Source: Terrimonas ginsenosidimutans (lineage in GTDB: Bacteria; Bacteroidota; Bacteroidia; Chitinophagales; Chitinophagaceae). From it: 64,000 nucleotides of DNA. Under the pieces are notes generated by a model. That model was not told where the DNA came from, ran no database searches, and saw only the letters and a program-made list of their open reading frames with translations. Below, one piece after another: positions 8,392 through 17,043 of the stretch. The DNA is taken from assembly GCF_022012415.1 (NCBI RefSeq), contig NZ_JAKLTR010000020.1, positions 1 through 64,000 on the forward strand. Reading direction: 5' to 3'. The translations under genes were made by a program, and so were the position numbers. How positions within the stretch are numbered: the first letter of the stretch is position 1; the number at the start of each line of letters is the position of its first letter.

Positions 8392-9612
8392 TCAGTTGTT
8401 TTCCATGAACTGGGATTCCTCCACGATCTGATCAGGTTTCTTTTTGTAAAAAACCATCCCGAGTGCCATGATAATACTGGTGGTCAGAATCACGAAGAAC
8501 AGGATACCATCATTAAAACTGGTGAGCCGTAGATTCTTCGGGATCTTATAGAATAAAACGATGGTGATAAGTCCGCGCGGAATAAAGAAAGACTCCGGGA
8601 AAAGATTTGTTCTTACAAAAAAACGGAGGTACAGGATCCTGACAAGGAACATTGCGGCAACGATCAGGCTTCCGACCAGCAGAATTTCAGATTCTTTTAA
8701 AAAATGAAGCGAGATCGAAAATCCGAACAGGATAAAAAAGAATGTCCGGATCAGAAATGAAGTTTCGGCAGTCACGGAGTGCAGCAGGTGTCTCAAAGAT
8801 TCAACCTGTTCATGCGGGAAGAATTTCAATACCTTTTCCCATTTGAATTTTTCCCAGTTATTGATCAAAAGGCCAAACGCAAGGATAATGATAAGCGAAG
8901 GAAGATGAAAGATCTTTCCGCCCGCATAGATCAGGATCAACAGTGAAAAAATGAGAAAGAACTTAATGTTGAGCTTTGTTTTAGCCATGATCAGCAACAA
9001 AAGGAACGACAGTAATACAGACAGTATGACAGACAAAATAATATTTCCGCCGAAAACACCCAGCGAGTGTAGAGAGAGTGTATCTCCCGCGGTAAAATAG
9101 TTGAATACGATAATGCCTATGATGTCTGAAAACGATGCTTCATACACCAGGAATTCTTTCTTCTGCTCGCTGAGCGGATTAATACTCGGGATCACGATCG
9201 AGCTGCTCATGATCGAGAGAGGGATTGCATAAACCAGGCATTTCTCAACCGGCTCGTGCAACCAATTTTCGAGTATGATCGTGATCAGCGCGGCCGAGAT
9301 AGCGAAAATGATAAGTGCGGAAAAAAATGAATTCCGGATGAGGCCGAGTTTATTCCTACCAAGTTTAAGGTCAAGACCGGCTTCCAGAACGATCATGATC
9401 AATCCTACGACTCCAAGAGATTCGATCAGCTGAGGTGAAAAAGTAATGTCAGCCTTATAAAAATTTGCAAGCGCTCCAAATCCTATCCCCGCAAACAACA
9501 AAAGAAGTACGGAGGGTATTCTAATGTAGCGGCTTACGATCGAAAAAATATACGACAGTACGACGATGCTACAGATAGCAATTAAGACTTCTTCTGTGTT
9601 AAGACTTCCCAT
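8392..9612 (-). CDS. Cation:proton antiporter (CPA2/Kef-like)
   Basis: About 406 residues, almost entirely hydrophobic, with roughly 11-12 predicted membrane helices. It has the Na+/H+ exchanger fold signatures: an early LLLFAGIGFG segment, an LEAGLDLKLG motif, and acidic residues within helices (for example EASFSDIIGIIVF). The regulatory TrkA-N and TrkA-C domains of full-length KefB/KefC are absent; only a short polar tail follows the last helix. The ion (Na+, K+ or H+) cannot be told. The ATG at 9612 lies 3 nt after a TACTTTTG box (9623-9616), so the ATG at 9618 sits in the promoter and the mRNA is probably leaderless. It lies between hutI and ftcD, which may be chance or may link it to amino-acid catabolism. 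Confidence 0.88.
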   Translation of the reverse strand: MGSLNTEEVLIAICSIVVLSYIFSIVSRYIRIPSVLLLLFAGIGFGALANFYKADITFSPQLIESLGVVGLIMIVLEAGLDLKLGRNKLGLIRNSFFSALIIFAISAALITIILENWLHEPVEKCLVYAIPLSIMSSSIVIPSINPLSEQKKEFLVYEASFSDIIGIIVFNYFTAGDTLSLHSLGVFGGNIILSVILSVLLSFLLLLIMAKTKLNIKFFLIFSLLILIYAGGKIFHLPSLIIILAFGLLINNWEKFKWEKVLKFFPHEQVESLRHLLHSVTAETSFLIRTFFFILFGFSISLHFLKESEILLVGSLIVAAMFLVRILYLRFFVRTNLFPESFFIPRGLITIVLFYKIPKNLRLTSFNDGILFFVILTTSIIMALGMVFYKKKPDQIVEESQFMENN

Positions 9613-9615
9613 GCT

Positions 9616-9623
9616 CAAAAGTA
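9616..9623 (-). promoter_or_regulatory. -7 box (TACTTTTG) immediately before the antiporter start
   Basis: An exact TAnnTTTG match, 3 nt from the chosen ATG at 9612. It implies a leaderless or nearly leaderless transcript and excludes the ATG at 9618. Confidence 0.55.
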
Positions 9624-9639
9624 CGATATTCCATCCTAC

Positions 9640-10893
9640 TCACTGGTTGGTGCAGGATACCCATTGGCCATTTATCATCACCCGGTGTATAAGGTTATTG
9701 CCAAATGCGTAAGGAATAAAGGCCAGAGAATTGATCTCTTTGGTGAGAATAAAATTTGCTTTCTTTCCAACTGCGATACTGCCTGTTTCGTGGTGAACTT
9801 CCATGGCGAATGCACCATTGATCGTGGCAGCATTGATCGCCTCTTCGGGCAACATTTTCATCTGGATACAACTCATGGCAACAACGAGATTCATATTACC
9901 GGACGGTGATGAGCCCGGGTTAAAGTCAGTAGCCAGCGCCACGGCGCAATTGGCGTCTATCAGCTGTCTTGCCGGCTGGAACGGCATGCGGAGAAAAAAA
10001 GCCGCTGTTGGCAACATAGTGCCGATCGTATCGGAAGAAGCGAGCAGTTCAATTGTTTGCTGATCCATTGTTTCCAGATGATCCACAGAAACAGCACCAA
10101 GCTTTACGCCAACCTCAACGCCACCGGAAAGATTCAACTGATTGGCATGGATCTTTGCTTTCAGGCCGTATTGCATACCCGCGCGGCAGATCATTTCCGT
10201 TTCTTCAGGAGAAAAGAATCCATGCTCACAAAATACATCGATATAATCAGCCAGTTTTTCCGCGCCGATAACGGGCAACATTTCATGAATGATGGAATGA
10301 ATATATCCCGCGTGATCGTCTTTGTATCCGGGAGGATACGTATGCGCACCAAGGAATGTTGCTTTGATCGATAACGGAGATTTTTCTTTAAGCCTTTTTA
10401 TTACCCGCAGCATTTTTAGTTCCGCTTCCGGCGAAAGTCCGTAACCACTTTTAATTTCAACTGCACCTGTCCCCCATTTTGCAAGTTCCTCCAGTCGCTT
10501 CCATGCGGAAACGAATAGTTCGTCTTCCGACGCTGCCTGTAATTTTCTTGCCGAATTTAGGATCCCGCCACCGCGGGCAGCGATCTCTGCATAGGTTAAG
10601 CCTTTGAGCTTATCGACAAATTCTTCTTCGCGGCTTGCGGCAAAAACCAGATGCGTGTGGGAATCGCACCAGGCAGGCATCAGAAAACGTCCGGACGCAT
10701 CAATCACTTCATCAAACCCCGGAGACTGCTTCAGTTCTTCCATTGCGCCGTAAGCAGCAATCACCTTATCTTCCAGTAAAAGGTATGCATTCTCAATACT
10801 GTCCACCCGGGAAAGATCATTTCCGCGTAAAGGAGCCGCGGGAGCTCCCAACCCAACCATTTTTTTTATATTTTTAACCAGTATAGTTGCCAC
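9640..10893 (-). CDS. hutI: Imidazolonepropionase
   Basis: A 417-residue amidohydrolase-superfamily enzyme that hydrolyses 4-imidazolone-5-propanoate to N-formimino-L-glutamate, the substrate of the ftcD product encoded nearby. Metal-binding and substrate motifs are visible: SHTHLVFA (about residue 79), the IKSGYGL segment, HANQL, SVDHLE and the late DFNPGSSPSGN loop. Length matches the family. The first codon is GTG at 10893. The next in-frame ATG is at residue 12 and would remove the first beta-strand, so GTG is preferred. Cytosolic. It is followed after 27 nt by the antiporter gene on the same strand. Confidence 0.95.
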   Translation of the reverse strand: MATILVKNIKKMVGLGAPAAPLRGNDLSRVDSIENAYLLLEDKVIAAYGAMEELKQSPGFDEVIDASGRFLMPAWCDSHTHLVFAASREEEFVDKLKGLTYAEIAARGGGILNSARKLQAASEDELFVSAWKRLEELAKWGTGAVEIKSGYGLSPEAELKMLRVIKRLKEKSPLSIKATFLGAHTYPPGYKDDHAGYIHSIIHEMLPVIGAEKLADYIDVFCEHGFFSPEETEMICRAGMQYGLKAKIHANQLNLSGGVEVGVKLGAVSVDHLETMDQQTIELLASSDTIGTMLPTAAFFLRMPFQPARQLIDANCAVALATDFNPGSSPSGNMNLVVAMSCIQMKMLPEEAINAATINGAFAMEVHHETGSIAVGKKANFILTKEINSLAFIPYAFGNNLIHRVMINGQWVSCTNQ

Positions 10894-10973
10894 AAAGCAA
10901 TATTACATGCTTTATGGCTATTCATACAAGATTATTACACCAGCACTTTTGTTAACCTGTCATACTTTTACAT

Positions 10974-11741
10974 ATGAATATCCCTGATTTTTCCGACCCG
11001 GCGATCTGGTTAAGTTTACTGACGCTCACCTTTCTTGAGATCGTTCTGGGTGTGGACAATATCATTTTCATCTCCATCATTTCGGACAGGCTTGATCCAT
11101 CGCAGCAGAAGAAAGCGCGGAATATTGGCTTGTTACTGGCGATGGTCATGCGGATCATTTTACTGTTAACGATCACCTGGATCCTCCGGTTGCAAACACC
11201 TTTATTCACGCTGCCTTATATCACTGCTGAAGGTCAGCCAGTGAGCATCAGCTGGAAGGATCTGATCATGATGGCAGGTGGATTATTCCTTGTTGTTAAA
11301 AGCACGCTGGAGATCCATCACAAATTGGAAAAGCCGTCCACGGAAACTGAAAAGAAAACCGTGTACACCGCATTCTCTTCTGTGGTTCTGCAGATCGTAA
11401 TGGTAGACGCAGTATTCTCGTTTGATTCGATCCTTACAGCCATTGGCATGGTAGATGAAGTATTTGTAATGATCGTGGCGGTGATCATTTCCATTGCGAT
11501 CATGATGCTTTTTGCGGGACCTATCAGCCGATTCATCAATAAAAATCCTACGCTGCAGATGCTGGCCTTATCCTTTCTGATCGCGATCGGGATCATGCTG
11601 GTGGCCGAAGGTTTTCATCAGAAGATCAGTAAGAGTTATATCTATACGATGATCGCATTCTCCCTGCTGGTTGAGCTGCTGAATATGCGGTTGAGAAAGA
11701 GGAATGAATCGATTGAGTTGCCGAAGGGGAAGAAAGTTTAA
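10974..11741 (+). CDS. TerC-family integral membrane protein
   Basis: A 255-residue protein with about seven hydrophobic helices. The family signature is clear: LTFLEIVLGVDNIIFISII near the N-terminus and, symmetrically, VDAVFSFDSILTAIGMV in the middle. These buried acidic residues (EIVLGVDN, DAVFSFDS) are the proposed metal-binding sites. TerC proteins have been linked to tellurite resistance and, more recently, to manganese export or metalation of exported proteins; I cannot choose between these. A near-consensus -7 box (TACTTTTA, 10963-10970) lies just before the ATG. The TAA stop (11739-11741) lies inside the first unit of an octamer repeat array, so the last residues may have been shaped by the repeat. 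Confidence 0.93.
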   Translation: MNIPDFSDPAIWLSLLTLTFLEIVLGVDNIIFISIISDRLDPSQQKKARNIGLLLAMVMRIILLLTITWILRLQTPLFTLPYITAEGQPVSISWKDLIMMAGGLFLVVKSTLEIHHKLEKPSTETEKKTVYTAFSSVVLQIVMVDAVFSFDSILTAIGMVDEVFVMIVAVIISIAIMMLFAGPISRFINKNPTLQMLALSFLIAIGIMLVAEGFHQKISKSYIYTMIAFSLLVELLNMRLRKRNESIELPKGKKV

Positions 11742-11807
11742 AAGTTTAATGGTTTAATAGTTTAAAAGTTAAGCATTCAACTATTAAACTTTAAACTTTC
11801 TTCCCCT
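11725..11807. repeat. Octamer array and palindrome joining terC-like and hypothetical gene ends
   Basis: Units GTTTAAAA, GTTTAATG, GTTTAATA and GTTTAAAA run at 11736-11767. The outer arms AGGGGAAGAAAGTTTAAA (11725-11742) and TTTAAACTTTCTTCCCCT (11790-11807) are perfectly complementary over 18 bp. The left arm is coding (end of the TerC gene) and the right arm touches the stop codon of the convergent gene at 11806. Confidence 0.85.
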
Positions 11808-12276
11808 ACAACTTCTTCGCTTCCTTCATGAACTCATACTGCAGATCTTCGTGCAGTCCGTTGATGGCAGCGAAGAGCTTTTTGAGCTGGCTGTGGTAGA
11901 TGTTATTGATCATCGTGTTCTTTTCGAGCGGGATGCCGGTGTCTTTTAATTTGGTGCAAAAATGCAGCAACCACTCCACTTCGGCTTGTTTTGATCCGGT
12001 ATAGCGGATATGTTTGGTGATGCCGCGAAGGATCTTCCGGAGGCTTTTTTTTACGAAATAGAGATGACTGACATTAATGGACTCGAATTGATCATCGATC
12101 TCCTGTTTCACGGATCTGATATAGCCGTCTTCGTCATGGGCTTCAAAAAGAAGGTAGGTCAGCAGTTCCTTGTTCTCTTTTTTAAATCTCGCCAGGCGAA
12201 GGCATAAAGCACTGATCTCCGATGCTTTGAGTTGTGACATTTCCTGCTTTAGCTCATGTATGGTGGCTGATTTCAT
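11806..12276 (-). CDS. Conserved hypothetical protein, all-helical
   Basis: A 156-residue, Lys/Leu-rich, cytosolic protein predicted to be helical throughout, starting MKSATIHELKQEMSQLKAS. There is no signal peptide or membrane segment. I do not recognise a domain. The composition and even helix spacing suggest a small helical bundle. Its codon pattern looks like its neighbours and it is bounded by the convergent TerC gene and the divergent GAPDH gene, so it is probably a real gene. No function can be assigned. Confidence 0.7.
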   Translation of the reverse strand: MKSATIHELKQEMSQLKASEISALCLRLARFKKENKELLTYLLFEAHDEDGYIRSVKQEIDDQFESINVSHLYFVKKSLRKILRGITKHIRYTGSKQAEVEWLLHFCTKLKDTGIPLEKNTMINNIYHSQLKKLFAAINGLHEDLQYEFMKEAKKL

Positions 12277-12468
12277 GGGTGCAATTTATTTATTTTCGAG
12301 GCAACTCCGTCCGGTGCCTGTTATCTGTTGCCCCACACTCCTCCTGCAGATCTCTTGTTTACTCTATCCTTGGATCCATCATGAAGTTTCTCCCGGTCAG
12401 GGCGGGATAACGGACAACGATCATTGCGATTCCTTTTCTTTTACGGATATTTGCGGTCCGAAAAAATA

Positions 12469-13458
12469 ATGACAGATATGAGGATTGCGATCAACGGAAT
12501 GGGCCGGATCGGCCGGCTTTTGTTCAGAAGACTGGTGAATCACCCGAACCTGGAACTGGTTGCGGTGAATGATATTATGCCAACGGATAACCTGGCATAC
12601 CTGATCAGGTATGATTCGGTTTATGGCACCTATCCCGCCCCTGTTTCTGTTGATGGAACCCATCTGGAAGTATCCGGAAAGCGTGTCGCTGCATTTAATG
12701 CGGATCATCCGTCTAAGCTGCCCTGGAAAGATCTTGGGGTGGATGTGGTGCTGGAATGCTCAGGTAAATTCAGTTCGGAAACCGGTGCGCGCGAACACCT
12801 GAAATCCGGCGCTAAAAAAGTGCTGTTGTCTACAACCGGCTCTGCAGAAATTCCTTTAATGATCTATGGATTCAACCATAACAGCATCGATCCCGGAAGT
12901 GATATCATATCTCCGGGCGGTTGCATGACCAATTGCTCGGTGCATGTGATCGACCTGCTCAATGCGATCGGTATCGAGACCATCCAAATGAACATCCTTC
13001 ACTCTTATACCTCACGCCAGGAGTTGGTGGATGCTCCGCATCCTCAGTTTATCCGTGGCCGTGCTGCTGCGGAATCGATCATTCCTGTTGAAATAGATCT
13101 GGCCCAATCACTTGAAAGAGTGTTGCCGGGCATGAAGAACAGGATCGCTGCTGTATCCACGCGGGTTCCTGTTGCCAACGGAGCGATGGCCGATTTCACC
13201 GCACAGTTGAAAAGACCTGCTACAAAAGAGGAAGTGAATGCGCTGTTTAAGAAAGCCGCAGAAGGCGACTTAAAGGGCGTGGTCGGTTACACAGAAGAAC
13301 CGCTTGTTTCGCTGGATTATAAAGGCAACACCCACTCCTGCGTGATAGACGGACATCTTACGACAGTGATCGGAAACCAGGTTAAGCTGATCGCCTGGTT
13401 CGATAATGAATATGGATTCACGAGCCGGATGATCGACTGGCTCGAATACTGGGGATGA
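12469..13458 (+). CDS. Divergent type I glyceraldehyde-3-phosphate dehydrogenase-like protein
   Basis: A 329-residue protein aligning by eye along the whole GAPDH family. It has NAD-binding INGMGRIGRLLFRR, the catalytic-loop equivalent PGGCMTNCSVH, the catalytic His in ILHSYTSRQELVDAPH, RGRAAAESIIP and the C-terminal WFDNEYGFTSRM. The nucleophilic Cys and the His are kept. However, the usual SCTTNC is GCMTNC, and the phosphate-binding TTTGAAK-type segment is VEIDLAQ. Altered substrate or a non-glycolytic role (erythrose-4-phosphate-type or other aldehyde) is possible. The ATG at 12469 was chosen; 12478 is the alternative. It stands alone, with no glycolytic neighbours. A palindrome with T-runs follows. 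Confidence 0.85.
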   Translation: MTDMRIAINGMGRIGRLLFRRLVNHPNLELVAVNDIMPTDNLAYLIRYDSVYGTYPAPVSVDGTHLEVSGKRVAAFNADHPSKLPWKDLGVDVVLECSGKFSSETGAREHLKSGAKKVLLSTTGSAEIPLMIYGFNHNSIDPGSDIISPGGCMTNCSVHVIDLLNAIGIETIQMNILHSYTSRQELVDAPHPQFIRGRAAAESIIPVEIDLAQSLERVLPGMKNRIAAVSTRVPVANGAMADFTAQLKRPATKEEVNALFKKAAEGDLKGVVGYTEEPLVSLDYKGNTHSCVIDGHLTTVIGNQVKLIAWFDNEYGFTSRMIDWLEYWG

Positions 13459-13468
13459 AGTGAGAAGT

Positions 13469-13546
13469 CAAAAGTAAAAAATAGCTTATGCCGGAAGAAA
13501 TAGCCCTTATGTCATGAGCTATTTTTTACTTTTTAATTTTGACTTC
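13469..13546. repeat. Intergenic palindrome, probable bidirectional terminator
   Basis: Left arm GAAGTCAAAAGTAAAAAATA and its near-complement on the right, ATTTTTTACTTTTTAATTTT followed by GACTTC, enclose about 28 nt between two convergent genes. The AGTCAAAAGTAAAAA word recurs at about 49826 near prfB. Confidence 0.7.
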
Positions 13547-14535
13547 TACCTTCCTTCCCGCCTGGTAAAAGAATCCAACAATTCCATTACTGCAACGCCC
13601 TGTTCTACCGTACACGGATTAGGTCCTTTGCCAAGGAAATGATCTGTTACGGCCTGGATCATTGGTTGCTGGACATGGGGAAGCGGATCAAACTCAAAGG
13701 AAGTTGTGTCGCCTCTGACAGCGAGAACAACAGGAGCATGATCGAATATGCTGAACCGGATCTCCCCTTCCGAGCCTGCAATAATGCAGCGGTCTGTTTC
13801 CTGTTCTTTTGATACAGCAAATGACCAGGTGCCGGAGAATACCACACCATTTTTGAAGAGGATCGTTCCCGCTACCATATCATCAGCCGTGTATACGCCG
13901 GCCTGATTCACGGCGATGCCGGAAGCTGTCTGTATCTCTCCAAAGAAATGATACATCAGGTCGAGTTGATGTGGGGCCAGATCATGAAATAAACCTCCGC
14001 CAGCCTTTTGGGCATCCACCCGCCATGCCGTCCTGGGAACAAGCAGTTCTTCTTCAGTCAGCACTGCCTTCCTGAAATCGATAGAAGCAAAGCGGATCTC
14101 TCCGATGGCTTTTTCATCCAGTAATTGTTTCACCTTTTTAAAAACAGGTTGTTGCCTGCGATAGTGCGCAACCACCAGTTTTCCATCGTGTTCTTTCACG
14201 GCCTGGCTCATCCTGCGTGCACTCTCTGCGTTCAATGTCATGGGTTTTTCAACATATACAGGCTTTCCTGCGGCAAGAGCTGCCAATGCATATTCCTCAT
14301 GGGAAGACGGTGGTGTGGCTATATAGATCGCGTTCACCTCAGGATCGTTGATCAGTGCAGCTGCATCGTCATACCATTTTGGAACGCCGTGGCGACGGGC
14401 ATAATCCTCTGCGAGGGTTCCATTGCGCCGCATGACAGCCACAAGAGATGAGTTCTCTGCTTTTTGGAACGCGGGTCCACTTTTCACTTCAGTTACATCA
14501 CCGCAGCCAATAATACCCCAGGAGAGTTTTTTCAT
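13546..14535 (-). CDS. Gfo/Idh/MocA-family NAD(P)-dependent oxidoreductase
   Basis: A 329-residue protein with an N-terminal Rossmann fold (WGIIGCGDVTEVKSGPAF, residues 5-22) and the family motif GKPVYVEKPMT (Lys about residue 96). This is followed by the mixed alpha/beta substrate-binding domain with GGGLFHDLAPHQLDLMY. The GGG-x3-D-x3-H motif is the one seen in sugar and inositol dehydrogenases of the family. No signal peptide, so cytosolic, unlike the Tat-exported Bacteroidota homologues. The substrate is unknown. A near-consensus box (TTTCTTTG) lies just upstream of the ATG. Confidence 0.92.
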   Translation of the reverse strand: MKKLSWGIIGCGDVTEVKSGPAFQKAENSSLVAVMRRNGTLAEDYARRHGVPKWYDDAAALINDPEVNAIYIATPPSSHEEYALAALAAGKPVYVEKPMTLNAESARRMSQAVKEHDGKLVVAHYRRQQPVFKKVKQLLDEKAIGEIRFASIDFRKAVLTEEELLVPRTAWRVDAQKAGGGLFHDLAPHQLDLMYHFFGEIQTASGIAVNQAGVYTADDMVAGTILFKNGVVFSGTWSFAVSKEQETDRCIIAGSEGEIRFSIFDHAPVVLAVRGDTTSFEFDPLPHVQQPMIQAVTDHFLGKGPNPCTVEQGVAVMELLDSFTRREGR

Positions 14536-14651
14536 GCAGCAAAGAAAGGCAAAGTTTGGGAGAGAGAGGGAACGCTGATGTTGTCTTTTCTCTGCGGCCC
14601 ATTCTTCCCCCTCAAAAACTTTTTCCTACATTTACATCAACCTGTACAACT

Positions 14652-15416
14652 ATGGAATTCTTTGTTGACCAACACTCGATCGTCCGGAAGATCTGGGGGA
14701 AGAGTGATACCATCCTGTTTGTTTTTGCCGGAGCATCGGCGGAATTTGCATTGAATAAGGCTGTCGACTGGCTTTATTTTACGGGGAGGCTTCCTGCTGA
14801 TCCGCTCGGGAGATTATTCTCTACCGTTATGTATGCCCGGCGCATCGTTTTCTCGCCAAAAGAAGCTGCGGAAAAAGCGATCGATACCATTACACATATT
14901 CATAAGGCCGTGGAAGAGAATCGGGGTGCTGTTATTCCGGACTGGGCTTACCGGGACGTGTTATTTATGCTGATCCATTATTCTGTAGCATCTTATGAAC
15001 TGCTGGAAAGAAGACTGACGGATGCTGAAAAGGATGACCTGTATGATGTGTTCTACCGGATGGGATCAAGAATGAATTTAAAAGAGCTGCCTGCTACTTA
15101 CAGCGAATGGCTGATCAGTCATGATCAACATTTGCGACAGGATCTGGCAGTAAGCAAATACACCACGGACCTTTATAAACAATACCGTAAGCATTTAGGA
15201 GCAGTGCGTTATTTTATACTGAAGCAATCACAGAAGCTGGTATGTCCGATGATCGTTAAAAGAATGCTGAAGATGGATTCTTTTTCATGGGCGGGCCCCT
15301 TGCTTTTTGTATATAAGATCAGCCGGAAAGTGAAGATGGATGGTGTATTGAAGGCAATCTTATTGCCAAAGGATTATCAGGATCAGATCAGGGCACTGGA
15401 CAGAGAACCGGATTGA
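14652..15416 (+). CDS. MpaB/DUF2236-type oxygenase-like protein
   Basis: A 254-residue cytosolic protein resembling the ER-bound oxygenase MpaB/DUF2236 family (relatives of latex-clearing protein). Visible signatures are the early WGKSDTILFVFAGASAEFALN segment, TVMYARRIVFSPKE, a helical middle with HIHKAVEE and LIHYSVASYELLERR, and the late M-rich helix. The His residues in the helices are the likely haem or metal ligands in this family. The reading frame opens 32 codons earlier, but the ATG at 14652 gives the family-like N-terminus MEFFVDQHSIVRKIWG. Function in Bacteroidota is not established; no linked pathway genes. Confidence 0.75.
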   Translation: MEFFVDQHSIVRKIWGKSDTILFVFAGASAEFALNKAVDWLYFTGRLPADPLGRLFSTVMYARRIVFSPKEAAEKAIDTITHIHKAVEENRGAVIPDWAYRDVLFMLIHYSVASYELLERRLTDAEKDDLYDVFYRMGSRMNLKELPATYSEWLISHDQHLRQDLAVSKYTTDLYKQYRKHLGAVRYFILKQSQKLVCPMIVKRMLKMDSFSWAGPLLFVYKISRKVKMDGVLKAILLPKDYQDQIRALDREPD

Positions 15417-15450
15417 TAGACAGTCAGCATTATTTCAGCCTGGCGCAGAC

Positions 15451-15535
15451 GTATCGCAAAGCGCGCAATGTAAACGCAAAGATCGCTAAGATTCTTTGCG
15501 TTTACATTGCGTCTACATTGCGCGCTTTGCGATAC
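15451..15535. repeat. Long palindrome of the GTATCGCAAAG family (copy 1)
   Basis: The left arm at 15451-15482 starts GTATCGCAAAGCGCGCAATG. The right arm at 15493-15535 is its complement with an 11-nt insertion that duplicates part of the arm (TCTACATTGCG). It lies between convergent genes. The same end sequence recurs singly at about 18261 and as a palindrome at 51107-51175. Confidence 0.85.
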
Positions 15536-15579
15536 CCCTACGCTAAGTCATTCACCAAAAGAACTCATAAGTTAGACGC

Positions 15580-17043
15580 TCACCTCCCGCCCTGCTGTCC
15601 CATCCACAAGACCGAATTACCCGTACCGTGTTCATTTTGTTCCCACAATTTGTTGTTAGGATCCATGATCCACTTATCGTCCACCACAAACTTATACGTG
15701 TGTTTTCCCAACGACAAATTCACCCTGATCACCCAGTCGGCTCCTTCTTTTGTCATCAGGAAAGCATTTGGCGACCAGCCATTGAAATCACCAGCGAGAA
15801 AAACTTTTTTTGCATTCGGATGCCCTTTCAACCTGAACGTATAATTAGGTTCTATTACGAAGAAAAGATTTGATCCGCCGCCGGTCTCCGCGCGTTTTGC
15901 AGCCGAACCATCCACCAGGAAAGTGTATTCGTAGTTACCCGGGCCGAGCGTATACGGCAACTCCCATCCCCCGGCTTTTTTAGTCATATACAATTCGTCC
16001 ACTCTCCATTTGTTAAAAGAGCCGGCGAGTACGACCTGGCGTGCCTCCTGATAGCCTTCGAGGCGGAACAAGTATGGTTTCCCGATGCGGATCACAGAAT
16101 TGAAATCATTGAATTCATTGGGTAGTTTTTCCGCGTTACCCGGGTCGGTCATCCATTTTCCATCAACAATGAATCTGTATGTATGTGTGCCTTTTGCCAG
16201 GTACACAGGCAGCTGCCAGCCGGTCTCAGTTTCCTGCATTGAGAGGCTGCGCTCGCGCCAGTCGTTAAAGCTTCCCGACAGGAATACACGGCGGGCATTG
16301 TTGAAACCATTCAAGCGAAATACATAATTCGTTTTGAAGAAAACAGAATTTACATTTCCGAGGCCATCATTTTCATTAAGCGAGTTGTCAGGATCGGTGA
16401 TCCAGTGGCCGTCAACGATGAATTTGTACCAGTATTTACCCGGGCCAAGTTTTACATTGGCGATCCATCCGCTGTCTGTCCTTTTCATAGAAAGCGCGTC
16501 CGGCGACCAGTCATTAAAACTTCCGGACAGCTTCACCAGTGAAGCATTCGAATTAGCACGAAGAAAGAACGTTACCACGGAGTCTCTGGCGGCAAAACCG
16601 TTACCACGTTTGAACTTATTGACGCCGTAGGTGATCAGGTTGCTGACGGCGGGGAACATTTCAGAAAAATTAGGTTTTTCTGCCATGATGATCTTTTCGG
16701 CAGGGTTCTTCAGGTCATCAAATCCGAATAACGGCTTGCTGATCACAAAGAGCTCGTTATTGTTCACATTTACTTTCCAGCCAAGCCTGGCAAGGGAATC
16801 CAGCATCATGCCTTTAAGGAAATGTTTCAGGCCGAGATCCTGCAGGCCAAATTGGACGATAAAGCTGTCTACTGAAGCTTCTTTCAGTTTTTTACCGAGC
16901 GCGATGAACATCCGCCCATCTTTCACAGTATAGGATTTAACCGGCGTCTGTGCCATACCGTTACCCACTGTAAACAACAGGAGTATCAGCATTGCCACGC
17001 GTATGCGTACCAGCTGGCGGGCGCTATATCTGGTACGGGTCAT
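15580..17043 (-). CDS. Exported protein with four tandem glycogen-binding-like (AMPK-beta/CBM48) modules
   Basis: About 487 residues. A signal-like segment (VAMLILLLFTVGNGMAQ) is followed by a ~125-residue region that may be an STN-like domain. Then come four successive ~80-residue modules, each with the early-set carbohydrate-binding signature: SGSFNDWSPDAL, SGSFNDWRERSL, AGSFNKWRVDEL and AGDFNGWSPNAF. Each is followed by W, KYWYKFIVDG-type and DPxN motifs. Such modules bind glycogen or starch-like glucans in AMPK-beta and branching enzymes. There is no catalytic domain, so it may be a glucan-binding or scaffolding protein in the periplasm or on the surface. The ATG at 17043 overlaps the stop of the upstream protease gene (ATGA), indicating translational coupling. 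Confidence 0.85.
   Translation of the reverse strand: MTRTRYSARQLVRIRVAMLILLLFTVGNGMAQTPVKSYTVKDGRMFIALGKKLKEASVDSFIVQFGLQDLGLKHFLKGMMLDSLARLGWKVNVNNNELFVISKPLFGFDDLKNPAEKIIMAEKPNFSEMFPAVSNLITYGVNKFKRGNGFAARDSVVTFFLRANSNASLVKLSGSFNDWSPDALSMKRTDSGWIANVKLGPGKYWYKFIVDGHWITDPDNSLNENDGLGNVNSVFFKTNYVFRLNGFNNARRVFLSGSFNDWRERSLSMQETETGWQLPVYLAKGTHTYRFIVDGKWMTDPGNAEKLPNEFNDFNSVIRIGKPYLFRLEGYQEARQVVLAGSFNKWRVDELYMTKKAGGWELPYTLGPGNYEYTFLVDGSAAKRAETGGGSNLFFVIEPNYTFRLKGHPNAKKVFLAGDFNGWSPNAFLMTKEGADWVIRVNLSLGKHTYKFVVDDKWIMDPNNKLWEQNEHGTGNSVLWMGQQGGR

Noticed and set aside
12424-12468. Upstream start for the GAPDH-like gene
   Set aside because: The extension of 15 codons does not resemble the conserved family N-terminus; MTDMRIAINGMGRIGR does.
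15451-15535. Intact insertion sequence with terminal inverted repeats
   Set aside because: Only a few nucleotides separate the arms, and there is no transposase-coding capacity or target-site duplication visible.
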